A stretch of DNA of 64,000 nt, taken from positions 8,656 through 72,655 of the forward strand of contig CAJNOJ010000359.1 of NCBI GenBank assembly GCA_905250025.1. The letters run 5' to 3'. Below are positions 1 to 11,600 of the stretch, in pieces. The stretch comes from Adineta ricciae. Lineage: Eukaryota > Rotifera > Eurotatoria > Adinetida > Adinetidae. Numbering within the stretch: the first letter of the stretch is position 1; the number at the start of each line of letters is the position of its first letter. Made by a program: the position numbers and the translations under genes. The notes under the pieces are model-generated. The model saw only the letters and a list, made by a program, of their open reading frames with translations. It made no database searches and had not been told where the DNA came from.

Positions 1-163
1 CTTATTTAATCTAAGTAAAGTTATAGCCCCATATTCGAGTATTTCTTGTCCGGATTCGCCTAAGAACTTGCACTGTGTCTGAATATAGTTGTGTTAGATT
101 CAGAAGTTAATTCTCTATCAAATGACGTGGTTTTTTGAAAAGGATCATAGGGAGAAAAAGTCG

Positions 164-179
164 TCACACCCACACCCTC
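164..179 (+). repeat. Telomere-like C-rich block
   Basis: Short run of ACACCC/ACACCCTC units, the complement of the TGTGGG/TGAGGG-type repeats seen elsewhere in the window. It starts about 11 bases beyond the end of a truncated minus-strand reading frame, with the G-rich strand pointing left, away from that frame. Confidence 0.6.
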
Positions 180-190
180 GTTGAAATAAC

Positions 191-451
191 TTAATAATAA
201 TAACAGTCGATACTTGACAACTGAGAACTAATCCTCCATAAAGTGAAAAAAAGAGTTGTTATTCTTGATATATGATTCTTTTCATCAATATATGAATAAA
301 TACATGATAAAGATACACATTCATCAAAATAATAATCATAAGCTATATTGATCAAATATTCTTCAATCATTAATTTATCAACAAGCATTTGAAATGTTGA
401 ATTAATACTAAAATGATTTGGAAGAAATGTTAATGCTTTCGAAACCGTCAC
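191..451 (-). pseudogene. 3' fragment of the three-module membrane protein family
   Basis: An 86-codon frame containing FQMLVDKLMIEEY followed by YYFDECVSLSCIYSYIDEKN. This matches the juxtamembrane part of each module of the large gene at 55279-59508 (LMLETW..., then C-x4-CTY, then R/K...YITT). The second transmembrane segment that should follow is missing: the frame ends in unrelated sequence close to a C-rich telomere-like block. No upstream exon is visible. It is best read as a broken family member, possibly truncated at a former chromosome end. Confidence 0.55.
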
Positions 452-621
452 TCACATCCTCGAGATAAATATTCAATTTTAGAGTTCATATTTATTAAAT
501 TGATTATTTATGATAGAAATAAAATGAGAACAAGCAAGAAGCAAATAATAAGAAAATCAAGATATAGTATTTTATGCCCTCTAGACAATAAGTTCGGTAT
601 ATTGTATCGTAAAAACGAAGT

Positions 622-1802
622 TTATTGTTGATGAGATCGCCAACAACCAATAGTTACCGATTGTTTGAATGCTTTCATATACATTTCTGAAGGATAAACA
701 AATATCATGAAAATAAGTACTGTTGGAATAAATGAAATAAAATAAGCTGATAAATATATCCATAAATTTTGTGTTATTTTAATACATCCAGGAAGTAATG
801 CAATGATTAAACGTGGTGATGATAAAATAAGTAAAACAATAGGACTAATGATTAATTGTTTATGTTCACTGAATTGTGTACGAACATGATCTTTATATTT
901 TTGACTTTTCTGAGTTTTTGATCGTTGTCGAGCAGTACCAAAAATAATGAATAGAGCAGAACAAAGATTAGCAATAAATGGTACAACGAGATGAGCAAAC
1001 AGAATAACTGTATTATAATCTTGAATAAAACGAGGATATTCAGTAATACATTGTACGGGTCGCTCTGTTACTACTTCATCAGTTGTATTCGTATACGTTT
1101 GATTTGATTGATTTCTATGAATTTCTGATGGATATTCAAACGGTTTACGGAAGATCGGTTCATGAATAAGGGTACCCATGATACAGAATGGTAAAATAAG
1201 AATAATCCATCGAGCAGTACGTTTACTCTTCTTCTTATTAACATTAATTCCTTTGAAAACATGGAATGCTCGTTCAATAGCAACACAAGCATTAAGCCAA
1301 TTATCAAAATATAGAAAAAGTTTAAGAAGAGGTTCAATAGATTTACAACCTCCTTGAAAAACAGATAGATGAATAATTGAAACATTGATTCGAGTAATAA
1401 CAAGAAACCAAAATTTGATTGTAAACATAATAATCGTTAAGAGAGAAGTTATTGATGATGTTAAAAGATATAATCCACATCCAACTTGTTGTGTATCTTT
1501 ACTTTTAAATGTTAACAAAGATAAAGCACTGTTAATCAATCCTGCAATGAACATAATTATTGTTATAGCTGCACTTAATTTAATCGAAATTGATTGATCA
1601 CTCAAAGGTTTATTTGAACGAAGTTCATCATGTAAAATATTCTCCAATGTCAAACCAATACTTTTCACATAAAAACTACATTGATCACCACCAATACAAT
1701 TACTAGATTTTGGACCTAAACATTCAAACACAAGTTGAAAACATGTGAAGAAACTACGCAGAGATACTTACTGAAACGATTAAGACTAACATTATTCGGA
1801 CC
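622..1802 (-). CDS. PPC-like/7TM receptor (rhodopsin-like GPCR), 5' partial
   Basis: Main exon 622-1715 is preceded by a TTTAG acceptor; the upstream exon end lies at 1772-1802 with a GTAAGT donor. The upstream scrap encodes GPNNVSLNRF, which resembles the end of the PPC-like domains elsewhere in this window (GPSSVSLSL in the Kelch gene). The long exon encodes a short Cys-containing stretch and about seven hydrophobic segments. An ERAF motif stands where the DRY box of TM3 would be, potential N-glycosylation sites (NQSNQT, NTT) lie in the second extracellular loop, and a basic third loop is present. It looks like a surface receptor with an adhesive N-terminus. The 5' end is cut off by the N at 1803, so the start codon is not seen. 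The METs in the long reading frame upstream of GPKSSN are intronic. Ligand unknown. Confidence 0.75.
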
Positions 1803-1803
1803 N
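1803..1803. other. Single-N assembly join
   Basis: One ambiguous base separates the receptor's PPC exon (minus strand) from a plus-strand copy of another gene's exon start. Single Ns also occur at 5785 and 51701, each at a change of sequence character. They may mark joins rather than simple miscalls. Confidence 0.5.
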
Positions 1804-1901
1804 TTATATTGTAGAGACATCATCGACTACTGACTCACAATATCAATCTGTGCTGAACACTGAAAGTCAAATTTATTTGCGACACTGCAACTCTGAAAAG
1901 G
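1804..1901 (+). pseudogene. Duplicated start of PPC-like exon
   Basis: About 98 bases nearly identical to 4232-4329, including the intron end TATATTGTAG and the first codons of the PPC-like exon of the NHL-PPC gene. The copy stops exactly where the left inverted repeat of the transposon begins. This could be a real duplication flanking the element or the other allele joined in by assembly. Confidence 0.8.
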
Positions 1902-4005
1902 ATTTGGGCCCATGCCTCTTTTAGGCTGAGATATTCAATTTTCAAGTTTCATACGATAAAAGGAATTTTAATCCTATACTATGTATATTTCAAAACAAAA
2001 ATAAGCTGTAAGCAGGAAATTCTATGATGAACTGGTTGCATCGATAGAAATTAACCATAAAATTCAGAGTTTTTTTTTCATTTCTGTTAATCAGAATTAT
2101 TTTCTTGGAAGCCTCGTAATCGATGAACTGTCTATTTTAATAAAAGTCATTTCTAAGAAATCTGTGGTATCAACCTAGAAAAGGTCGATATCTATTTATG
2201 ATAGTGGTAAGCTTCAAAGAAATGTTCAAAGCACAGTAATTTTTGACAATGGCTGCATTGAATAAATCGTAACGAGTGATAACTCGAACGTTGAAGCAAA
2301 CTTCATTGACAGCCTCAAAACTTCCTGGATCCTGATCAATATACCCTAGTGCAAACCATGCATACTTGATCATAGGTACGAATTGAGACGACGACGACAA
2401 CTGATTATGAATAAGAGAATTCAATTGTCTGTTAAAATAGACATCAAATGGTTGGATGCGTGACATAGTATGAGCTGGTATCTCTAATCTCTTACATCCT
2501 TGAACAGCGGAGTATATCTTTGAGTCTCGTTAACCCGGCCATTAGTCCGAAATTAGAAGAGATTTCGATGAAGCAAATGGGCGAAGAACGTGATCTCGCC
2601 AATATTCTATCAAAGAGCCAGTGAGTTTTCCTGAAGAACTACACGTTACAACCACGTTTGGGGCATCAAATAGTTTCTTTGTGATATCTAGTAGAAACAA
2701 CGTTCGCATATTATAGAAGAAAACTTTAAAGTTAACTCACTATCGCTCATCTTTCCCTTTGGTTCCTTTAAGCAAATAAAGACAGGACCGAGAAGTTGAC
2801 CGGCAAAAGTTATTATTGGTTAAATGGTGTAAGAATGCGTTATGGCATTCTTTGATCTTACGCGTGCTATAGTAACATCTTCACCTTTATGCGACAGAGT
2901 TCTTGTCGAGTGCATCTCTAGTTCGATGTCAGCCTGATCAGTATTAAGAATTTCTTCAGGTGTGTAATGACTCATTTCTTGTTTCACTTTTGCTACAAAG
3001 GAATCGGCAGACGCGTCTATAGCATCAGAATCAGCCATTTGATGACGGGTCACTATTTTCGTAATTTTTCTCGAACAAATATTATGACGATGTTTAAAGA
3101 CTCTAGCTAGTGTTTTGATGCTTTGAAATCGAGAACCGAATCTTCAGCAGCTTTTTGAAGGGCCCACCGTTTCAAGTCGTGGTGGTGAACAGAGAGAACA
3201 TTTTCGCGAGCTTCTTCGAATTTGTCGTATACAAAATGATCTATAATTTGTATTTTCTCTAGTCTTGTACCATGCTGTTCAATGTAATAACGAAAACGAG
3301 ATATATACTGCTGGCAAGGAACAGCCTTCAATTGATGCTTTGTTGATTTCCATGTATGTTTCTTTCTTCCATTTGAGTCGCAAGCGTCATAGTGAAACCT
3401 GGGTCCATATTTTCATCTTCGGAATCACTAAATGCGTCGTCGTCGTGATTGAAATCGAGTGTTGTTTCTGAATCAACTTCAAACGATATGTATTCGTTAA
3501 AGCTGTCAATTATTTCTAATTGGGAACGCACGATTTTTTCTTCGACGATTCGGTTCTTCACGTTTAGTAATTCGGTCCACCAAGAGTTTCGCTATCTTTC
3601 TAGCATCACTCATATTTTTAGTTATATGAAAATACTTCTTTCGATTAACAAATATCACACGGTAGCACATGTTCTTTATATCGAGCTTTTGATTATTATC
3701 ATTTTCAAGACAACGTGAAAGAATGCGTATGATATGCATCTGCTGTATGTCATTTATGAGTTATCGTGTTCGTAATAGTAAGTAATACGATAGAAAAAAC
3801 TTCTCTGATTAACAGAAATGAAAAAAAACTCTGAATTTCATAGTTAATTTCTAGCGATGCAACCAGTTCATCATAGAATTTTCTGCTTACAGCTTATTTT
3901 TGTTTTGAAATATACATAGTATAGGATTAAAATTCCTTTTATCGTATGAAACTTGAAAATTGAATATCTCAGCCTAAAAGAGGCATGGGCCCAAATCCTT
4001 TTAGG
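1899..4005. mobile_element. DNA transposon with ~200-bp terminal inverted repeats
   Basis: Left arm 1899-2101 and right arm about 3800-4005 are inverted copies: AAAAGGATTTGGGCCC begins each arm, and the two can be followed for about 200 bases with few mismatches. The 1.7-kb interior carries a decayed minus-strand transposase. The element sits in an NHL-PPC gene. Long TIRs around a CENP-B-HTH/DDE-type transposase suggest a Tc1-mariner/pogo-related family, but I could not fix the exact family or the target-site duplication. Confidence 0.8.
2170..3561 (-). pseudogene. CENP-B/Tc5-HTH DDE transposase, degenerate
   Basis: Pieces in order are an acidic N-terminal stretch (3561-3328), an HTH-like region (IQIIDHFVYDKFEEARENV, 3331-3107), a linker (RKITKIVTRHQM), and the first catalytic Asp in EEILNTDQAD (3053-2820). 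Then come VVVTCSSSGKLTGSLIEYW, a second Asp in LLISD immediately followed by a stop codon, and a C-terminal block RIQPFDVYFNRQL holding the third Asp. At least two in-frame stops, one frameshift near 3100 and missing segments show it is dead. It lies inside the inverted repeats at 1899-4005 and is that element's own former transposase. Confidence 0.7.
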
Positions 4006-5065
4006 GTTGTTGTTATCTATATGTCACCTCGATATGCCCAAAGTATGGACTCTAAAGCGATTAAACACTTCGGGTACCTCCCTCGTTAGTTTCGATCGTT
4101 TTGGTAATATGTTTGTGATAGATCAAGGGAATCAGCGAATTCAAAAATTCCAATATTTAGAAAATACTTGTGGTATATTTTGAAGTTTAGTAATATACAT
4201 GTATGATAATGTGTAAATGATTAATTTAATCTTTATATTGTAGAGACATCATCGACTACTGACTCACAATATCAATCTGTGCTGAACACTGAAAGTCAAA
4301 TTTATTTGCGACACTGCAACTCTGAAAAGTTTTATTATGAAGCTCTTGAGATCTTTGTATCGGAGACCTATTATTATACTATACTAAGCGATTGCAATAA
4401 CAACACTAATTTATATGGTTACATCTATGAAAGTAATTTCAATCCACTTGCTCCACATGAAAATTTACTTGCAGAAAATGACGATATTAGTAAAACTAGT
4501 CGTCAGTTTAAATTTAGAATTTCTCTTTATGTCAACACTACTTATATATTAGTAGTAACAACATATTCTCCTGAAGATATTGGCGAATTTAAAATCAATT
4601 TCATCGGATGGAAAAATATTAATATCAAACGTCAAAGTAAGTGAATATGTTCTTAGTTGATGCTATCAGTATGAAATATAGTTCACAATAACTTATAAAT
4701 ATTCTTTTTTTATTATTATTTGAATAGCAATACCACTCAACAATCATTTAAAATATTCATCAGAATTTACCTTTACTAGTGCAATGTAATATCGAGATTG
4801 TCAAATACCAAAATGTTACTATGAAACATTCGAAATTAATGTAATTACAACAGGTATATATATTATAGCAAGTGAAAGTAATATGTATATGTATGGATAT
4901 ATTTACGAAAATGATTTTGATCCATTGAAAACATCAAACAATTTACACTTAGAACATAATGGTACATGTAATGATTATCAATTTAAATTTATTAAGGTTG
5001 GGCTAATGCAAAACTCGAGCAAAATTTTTTTAGTGAATTTTTTTATGGAATCCGATGCAGTTTGA
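4006..5065 (+). pseudogene. NHL repeat - PPC-like domain gene, broken
   Basis: Exons are 4006-4172 (one NHL unit: SFDRFGNMFVIDQGNQRIQK), 4243-4636 (PPC-like domain with YYYTILSDCNNNTNLYGYIY and YILVVTTY) and 4728-5065 (a second PPC-like copy). Splice sites GTATAT/TTGTAG and GTAAGT/AATAG keep the frame. The third exon has an in-frame TAA (near 4788) and collapses after QFKF. The 5' part, presumably more NHL units, is replaced by the transposon at 1899-4005. NHL and PPC-like modules suggest a surface or secreted adhesive protein. The family is common in bdelloids; this copy is probably non-functional. Confidence 0.7.
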
Positions 5066-5654
5066 TGCGCTGCATCCGAATATGTATGATTTATTTAGAT
5101 AAAGAGTTTTCTTCCCGCTGAAAATCGAAAAATACTGCAAAAATCGAGGGTTTCAAAAAAACAGGTTTTCTACCAGGATTTTGACGATTGGGCTTCGAAA
5201 AAATTTACTATAGGTTTGAAAGTTTTTTCTTGTGATTTAGGATTGAAAACTGATTCTAGGACACTACTTTTTGATCGATCAGTGCATATCTTTATCATTA
5301 AAGAAGTTGATTTCTGTTCACAAATCGACTGGTCGAGTGAGTGAGATTAAAAATGCATCAACTCATTTTCTAATTAAGATAAACACTTTTTTCTTTCACC
5401 GTTCGACTCCCTAGCTGCCCTAGATATAATCTACGTATTATCTTTCCTTAACTCACTTTCTTTCTCAAAATTTCCTGGTCACTTTTTCATCTTTCCTATC
5501 GTACATGCAATTTTTGATTCATAACAGCATTTTTCACTTGAATTCTTCTTGCTAACCCAATTACGTCTTCAAAATCCGAAAGATCCTTGTTGTTATTATT
5601 TCAAGACAATATTAAAACATTTTCTAGATCTATGTCTACATGTCTCACATTAGT
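5066..5654. other. No gene recognised
   Basis: AT-rich sequence with no supported exon on either strand and no repeat pattern that I could define. Confidence 0.5.
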
Positions 5655-5671
5655 CTGGGTGAGGGTGGACG
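5655..5671 (+). repeat. Short G-rich telomere-like block
   Basis: GGGTGAGGGTGG, two to three units of the mixed GGGTGA repeat; here the G-rich strand is plus. It stands alone, so the telomeric origin is an inference. Confidence 0.35.
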
Positions 5672-5786
5672 ACGGTGCGAATGCGTCTGAGACTTACGAA
5701 AGCCATATTCAGTATGAAAACGTGGCTGGGAGCGACCGTATTAACGGCTGAGGATGTCTACGACATATCCATGTTTTCAGAAAGNA

Positions 5787-5940
5787 AGATGACGACGACG
5801 ACGATGATGATGAGGAGGATGATGAAGACGAAGAAGAAGAAGAAGAAAACAATAATTCGAATATATCAACAACAAATGTTCAGCCAAATAATGCAACTAA
5901 AACAAATGATGTATCAACACAAAGTGGCTCTCTTCAATAA
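5787..5940 (+). CDS. C-terminal exon with acidic tail, truncated by N
   Basis: In the frame starting just after the N at 5785 the sequence encodes a run of Asp, then Glu, then NNNSNISTTNVQPNNATK and a stop at 5938-5940. An AATAAA polyadenylation signal lies about 65 bases on, at 6006. The unbroken acidic run followed by a polar tail, a stop and a polyadenylation signal suggests the true 3' end of a gene whose body was lost at the assembly join. The GAT/GAA repeat could also be a plain microsatellite. Function unknown. Confidence 0.35.
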
Positions 5941-5989
5941 TACAGCTTATTTGTTTCATATGGTCTTGTTCTAATAGACGACATTTGAT

Positions 5990-7160
5990 TATTTCATTTT
6001 AAAGTAATAAATGCTTTTTTACGTTTAAGAATTATTCATTCGTCTTATCAATATACTTGCTTTGTTGTTTTCTGAAAGTATTTGATTTGTTATACACATA
6101 CCAGATTCAAATTATTGTTGTACAAAGTTTAAAAAATTGAAAAAATATTTGAAACAAGAGCAATTACATGTTTCAAAATGAAATTCGATCTAGAATATGA
6201 ATAAAATGATGAATATTCACTTGTAATGATGAAATTATCCTTAATTATTGATACATTGGCACATTATTTCAAAACTTCTGCTATTGAACCAAATAGTTAA
6301 AATGTAAAATTGTTTTATATTGTATTGTATACTTTGAAAACATTACATATCCTTATTTACAACTTTTTATTACATGTTACATGTAAAATTAGCACTAGAA
6401 TGACAAAAGATGCTATCCAATGCTATTGAACGTCTTAGTGGTACTAATTAGTATTTCTTGATCAAATGATTGATTTTGCTTTAATAACCGTTTCTAATAA
6501 GCGCTAAAAAATGAATGTCTAGCTTACATATTCTTCATCAAAAATTGGTAACAATAATCATTACTTTTTTTCGTATACCAAGATTAAAAAAGATTTAAGG
6601 TATTTCCTTAACTTTGAAAATAGATATTTTATCGTCTTTCTGTATATAATCTAATATACAAATTAAAATCTATGCATTTTTATATATTTGAATTTAGAAA
6701 ATGAAAAATACTGTCAAGGAATGACTTCGCAAAATTAATTCAAGATTTAAGATTACACTTACTAATTTATCATCACTATATTCGATGCTTGCACGGCCAT
6801 ATAGGAGACCAAATCAAAAGCGAAAGTAATTCAACTGGCATATAGTCAACTATGAAAAAGAATGAGGAGTGATTACTTTTTTCTCATGACTTATATAATA
6901 GCTGTTTCTACTGCACTTTGGTCGGCCTTGGCATTCCTTCTTTGAGAAAGAATAGTTTCATCTCATATTGAATAACGACACGTTGCAAGGGCATAGTTTC
7001 GAAGCACCCCCTTTAAAAGTTCTTTTCTCATTCACATGCATCTTTACATGTACATAAAATGAATACTTCATATATGCGTCGGTCTAAAATACCAATTTTC
7101 AAACATTTTATCATGTAAATCAGTGGGAAGAATGCTTTCCCACCTACATTCTTTCCCATA
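5990..7160. other. AT-rich intergenic, no gene recognised
   Basis: No exon, RNA or repeat structure could be supported here. The right-hand part leads into the promoter-like stretch and ribozyme at 7.2-7.8 kb, so it may belong to the same element. Confidence 0.4.
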
Positions 7161-7185
7161 AAAGGCCAAAGTTCAGTTTCTCTCA

Positions 7186-7255
7186 ACGACTATATAAACC
7201 AGCACCATTTCCATTACAATATTCATTTTTCATCTGCTCCACAAGTAAGTTAAAT
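7186..7255 (+). promoter_or_regulatory. TATA-type promoter candidate upstream of ribozyme
   Basis: CTATATAAACC is followed at the expected distance by a pyrimidine-rich possible start region, then CACAAGTAAGT, a good splice donor. A hammerhead ribozyme lies 510 bases downstream on the same strand, so this may be the promoter of the ribozyme-bearing element. This is inference only. Confidence 0.3.
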
Positions 7256-7766
7256 ACTTCTTCTTCTAAACTACAAATTACCACTATTTCAACTGATCTA
7301 CATGCCTCAAACAACAAATTCGGATATCAAACAATTATGTCAAATTATACAAAAATACAATCGAAAAATATTTCACATCGATTACAAATCAATCCAATAT
7401 CATTAACTCGTGGAAATTGGTTTTCATCCAGACACCCTACAAGCTGGAAAAACAACAGTCTTCACTTGCAGCCGAAATCGGCCATAATAGAAAATGAAAC
7501 CAATAACCACTAATTCATAATTCAGAAGAAAACAAATTCCGGGTATCTCCACTCATATATTGTCATTCCCACCTGGTCAACAGCCAAGAAATCCACAAAC
7601 ATAAGGTAACCCCGAAAAAATTCCCACATTTTCGAATACAATTCATGAAAATTATCTTTTTGTTGATTTTATAACAGAATAACTGTTTTTAGTAATGAAT
7701 TTTGTTTAAAACAAGCTTTTTTCTTTTGAAAATGTTTATTTTGAGCAGAATCATACTAAATATCAA

Positions 7767-7812
7767 GCCATCTGATGAGTCTTTTTGAGCAAAAGACGAA
7801 ACGCGTCATGGC
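7767..7812 (+). ncRNA. Hammerhead ribozyme (type I), orphan
   Basis: All core elements are present in order. Stem I strand GCCAT (7767-7771) is followed by CTGATGA (7772-7778). Stem II is GTCTTTT/AAAAGAC, 7 perfect pairs with a 5-base loop. GAA follows, then a minimal stem III ACGCGT, then C at 7807 as the cleavage base, and ATGGC (7808-7812) closing stem I perfectly. The tiny stem III is the form known from Penelope-like elements and retrozymes. A C-rich telomere-complement run follows within about 10 bases, as described for bdelloid Terminons. No reverse transcriptase is nearby. Confidence 0.85.
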
Positions 7813-7820
7813 AGCTCATC

Positions 7821-7832
7821 TCACCCACCCTC
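7821..7832 (+). repeat. C-rich telomere-complement next to ribozyme
   Basis: TCACCCACCCTC, eight bases past stem I of the ribozyme and on the same strand. In Terminons, C-rich repeats beside the ribozyme are thought to pair with the G-rich telomere overhang. Confidence 0.55.
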
Positions 7833-7844
7833 TATTGAATAAGT

Positions 7845-8600
7845 GCATTGCATAACTTCAGAGAAAGAGATCCGAACATCAAACGGACCCCTTGAACATG
7901 CAATGCAGGATGATAGAACATTTGGTGCTACTCGGGTGCGGAACTGATACAGCGATATGTATGGATGATTATTTTTTGGGAGGAAATGTTTGGACGCGTG
8001 GAGAGAAGAAACAGAGTAGAATCCGTCATAGAGAGATGTTTGCCGTGTAATTCTTAGAGATTTGTTGAGGTTTTTTCTATAGCAAGATTTTTTGCGGTAG
8101 AAAATGGTTGATTTTTGTTGGTTCTTCGTTTGAATGTTTTTGGGGTGTTACGATAAAGTTTTTGATGGTGGGTAAATGTTTTATTATCGGTTGCTAGGCA
8201 AATACTGGTTGGTAAATTATAGAATGATCGTAATTGATTGTCGTGCTAGCTTCACAGCGATTGTTAAAACATTATTTTGAAACTATTTTCAGTCTTTTAC
8301 GTTCTCTTTTTATTTAAATGCGAAGAAACAAAATCTGAACTTGTCCTTATCAATCTCTGTTTTCTTATTCGTAAAACTTAGTTGCTTTTTTCTGTAATGA
8401 AGCAAATAATTTAAAATACAAGAGAATTATATTTATTAAAATATTTTTTTAAAAGATATTTTAGCTTTTTTATATCTAAATTAAATTAAACAAGACAAAT
8501 TAAGTTAAAATCAACAGTTTCATTTTAAATTTATTGAAAAATTTTCCCTTTTATTGTCCTTTTCATTGAAGCTCTATTTGAAAAATGCTCTGTTTTTCTT
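7845..8600. other. No gene recognised; possible Terminon-type sequence
   Basis: No coding potential seen. It may be the continuation of the ribozyme-bearing element. The last 200 bases are very AT-rich and include the likely 3' end of the Kelch gene. Confidence 0.35.
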
Positions 8601-8606
8601 GTCAAA

Positions 8607-11600
8607 TTATTCGTATATTTCACAACTGGCAATACCAGAAGTTATCCATCCACCTGTAACTAAAATATTTCCATTTGGTAAAACTGTTGCTGTGTGATCA
8701 TGTCGTGTACTATGCATATTTCCTGTTTTTGTCCAGTTTTCTGTTGATGGATCATACAACTCAGCACTGTTGAGTAAAGCATCATCATTGTATCCCCCAA
8801 TAACTAAAACCTTTCCATTTGATAAAACTGTTGCTGTGTGAAGTTTTCGTGCAACATTCATATTTTCTGTTTGTGTCCAGTTTCCTGTTGATGGATCATA
8901 CAACTCAGCACTGCTGAGAAAAGCATCATCATTGTATCCCCCAATAACTAAAACCTTTCCATTTGATAAAACTGTTGCTGTATGAGCAGATCGTGCAACA
9001 TTCATATCTCCTGTTTGTGTCCAGTTTCCTGTTGATGGATCATACAACTCAGCATTGCTGAGAAAAGCAACATCACTGTATCCCCCAGTAACTATAACTT
9101 TTCCATTCGATAAAACTGTTGCTGTATGATAGTGTCGTGCAAAATTCATATTTCCTGTTTGTGTCCAGTTACCTGTTGATGGATCATATAATTCAACACT
9201 ATTGAGAGAACCACTACCAGTGTATCCTCCAGTAACTAAAGTCTTTCCATCTGATAAAACTGTTGCCGTATGATGTTTCCGCGCGAAATTCATATTTCCT
9301 GTTTTTCCCCAGTTACCTGTCGATGAATAATACAATTCAGCACTGTTGAGAGAACCACTGCCATTGAATCCCCCAGCAACTAAAACTGTTCTATTCGATA
9401 AAACTGTTGCTGTATGATATTGTCGTGCAAAATTCATATTTCCTGTTTTTTTCCAGTTATCTGTTGATGGATCATATAATTCAGCACTGTTGAGAAAAGC
9501 ATCCCTACCGTATCCTCCAGTAACTAAAGTCTTTCCATTTGCTAACATTGATGCTGTATGAGTACATCGTGCGTCATACATATTTTCAGCTTGTATCCAT
9601 TCTGGAAAAAATGATTCCAATAAAATCCGAAAGAAATATTTTTTGTTGGAAAGCAAAATCTCTTTGTGGTGAGTGAGTGAAGATGACAGTACCATATTTA
9701 CAAATACGTCCACCCACACTCTCATTTCACCTCTTCAAATTCTAAGTCACGTCGACACTCTAAGCATCGTGATAAAAGTATTTTTTTAGAAGTTCTAGAC
9801 TTTTCCCTATCACTTTCTTTATATGAAAACACACTAAACGTGAATGTAAAACTGTTCGAAAGCTCGGCATTTTTCATAGAAAGGCCGCATTTTCTTTCAT
9901 CAGATGTGTTTTGCAAAGCACACCGGCAATTTGAACGGAAAAGAAAAGGTCCCCAAAACAAAGTGAATGGATCCCTGGGAATTCACTCAATAGTTTTGCT
10001 TAAATTTTAATGATATGGAAAATCGATTTTACAAGTGGTTACTTTGCAATGATCTATGAATGTTTCTCGTCTTCCCTCGACTGTAGGGACGATAATTTTG
10101 ACCAAAAAATAGTTTGTGTCTCTCTTTGCACGGGGTCAAGTATCAAAAACATATTATGAGGTATTTCGGGGGAGCTCATGGGTTCTCATGTGGCACATTT
10201 TGCAGATATTCACGGGGCCTCAAGTCGCGCATGTTCGCGCTATCCACTGTCCTTATGTAGTCCATTTTTCGAGTATCCATGGGCCCTCATGTAACTGATT
10301 ATGCACTCTAAAAAAAATAGGAGTTTTACCGAACCTGTATCGAGGTTAAGATCCTTTAGGGTTCCGTATCAGTTTGCTGAACCAAAAAATTGATTGGCGA
10401 ACATAATACGAAACCTTTTTTGGTTCAGTAAATCGATACGAAACCCCAAAGGATCTTAACCTCGATACAGGTTCGATAAAACTCCTATTTTTTTTAGAGT
10501 GTGGGCGTCTACATTCTAAGAAAAGTTGGTACTCTAACAAACCTCCAAAAAAGGTTTTGTCGTTACAAAAAAGACTCGAAACATGATCACAGTTCAAAAA
10601 ACACAATAAAAAATTCTACGAAATCATTAAAAGAACACTCCACATCAAAAATAGGTTTCGCATTAAGCTCCATAAAATAATAAGGTTTAATACAAAACCA
10701 TTCGACTTCCGCATGAAACTCTAAAAGTTTCGTAGCTTCCTTCGAAACCTATTTTTGATGTGCTGAACTTGGAAAAAGATTTCGTAGGAGAAGGATCTGC
10801 AACTCGATACACGATCTGATCCTTTAATGGTTTCGCAGAATTTTTTATTGTGTTTTTAAAACTGTGATCGTGTTCCAAGTCTTTTTCGTAATGACGAAAC
10901 CTTTTTTCGAAGTTTAGTAGAGTACCAATTTTTTTAGAGTGTAGATCGTCACAGAAATTATTTTAAAAATAATGTTGACTTACCTAAGGAAAGAGAAACC
11001 GATGATGGCCCATATACAATCAGTGAATATGTTCCTGTCATAGCTGCTTCATATGTTGTTACAACGATGATATATTGCATGTGACGAACAAGATATACAT
11101 CAAATTTGAATTGTCCATTACCAGCAGTATCTGCATCTTCTAACAGTAAATTCTTGTATGGAAATAATGAATAGAAAGGACCATTATAAATGTATCCATG
11201 CATATCCATAGTACTGTTTGAAAATATTTTATAGTAGCTAGTTGTTTCTACCTGAGCTCGAATAGCTTGATAACGAAATCTAGCATTTGGCCAAGAAGAA
11301 CTAGCACGGACATATAATGCACTTGATAATGTCAACGCTGATGAATAAACTAATGTGGAAAATAGAAGTCAAATATATTTTGACAGAACCCAAAAATTTG
11401 CGCAATAATGCTTAAACACTGAATACCTGTTGACGTCGACGGTGGTATTGTTGTTGAGGGTGGTATTGCCGTTGAAAGAGGTATTGCCGTTGAAAGAGGT
11501 ATTGTCGTTGATGTTTCCACATTTGTCGAAGTTGATACATCTTTAGTTTCCTTTGCACGAAGAACTAGTGGAATTGTAATACTTACTATAAGTATGACAA

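Noticed and set aside
10116-10298. 60-codon plus-strand frame
   Set aside because: It is an open reading through a degenerate tandem repeat within an intron.
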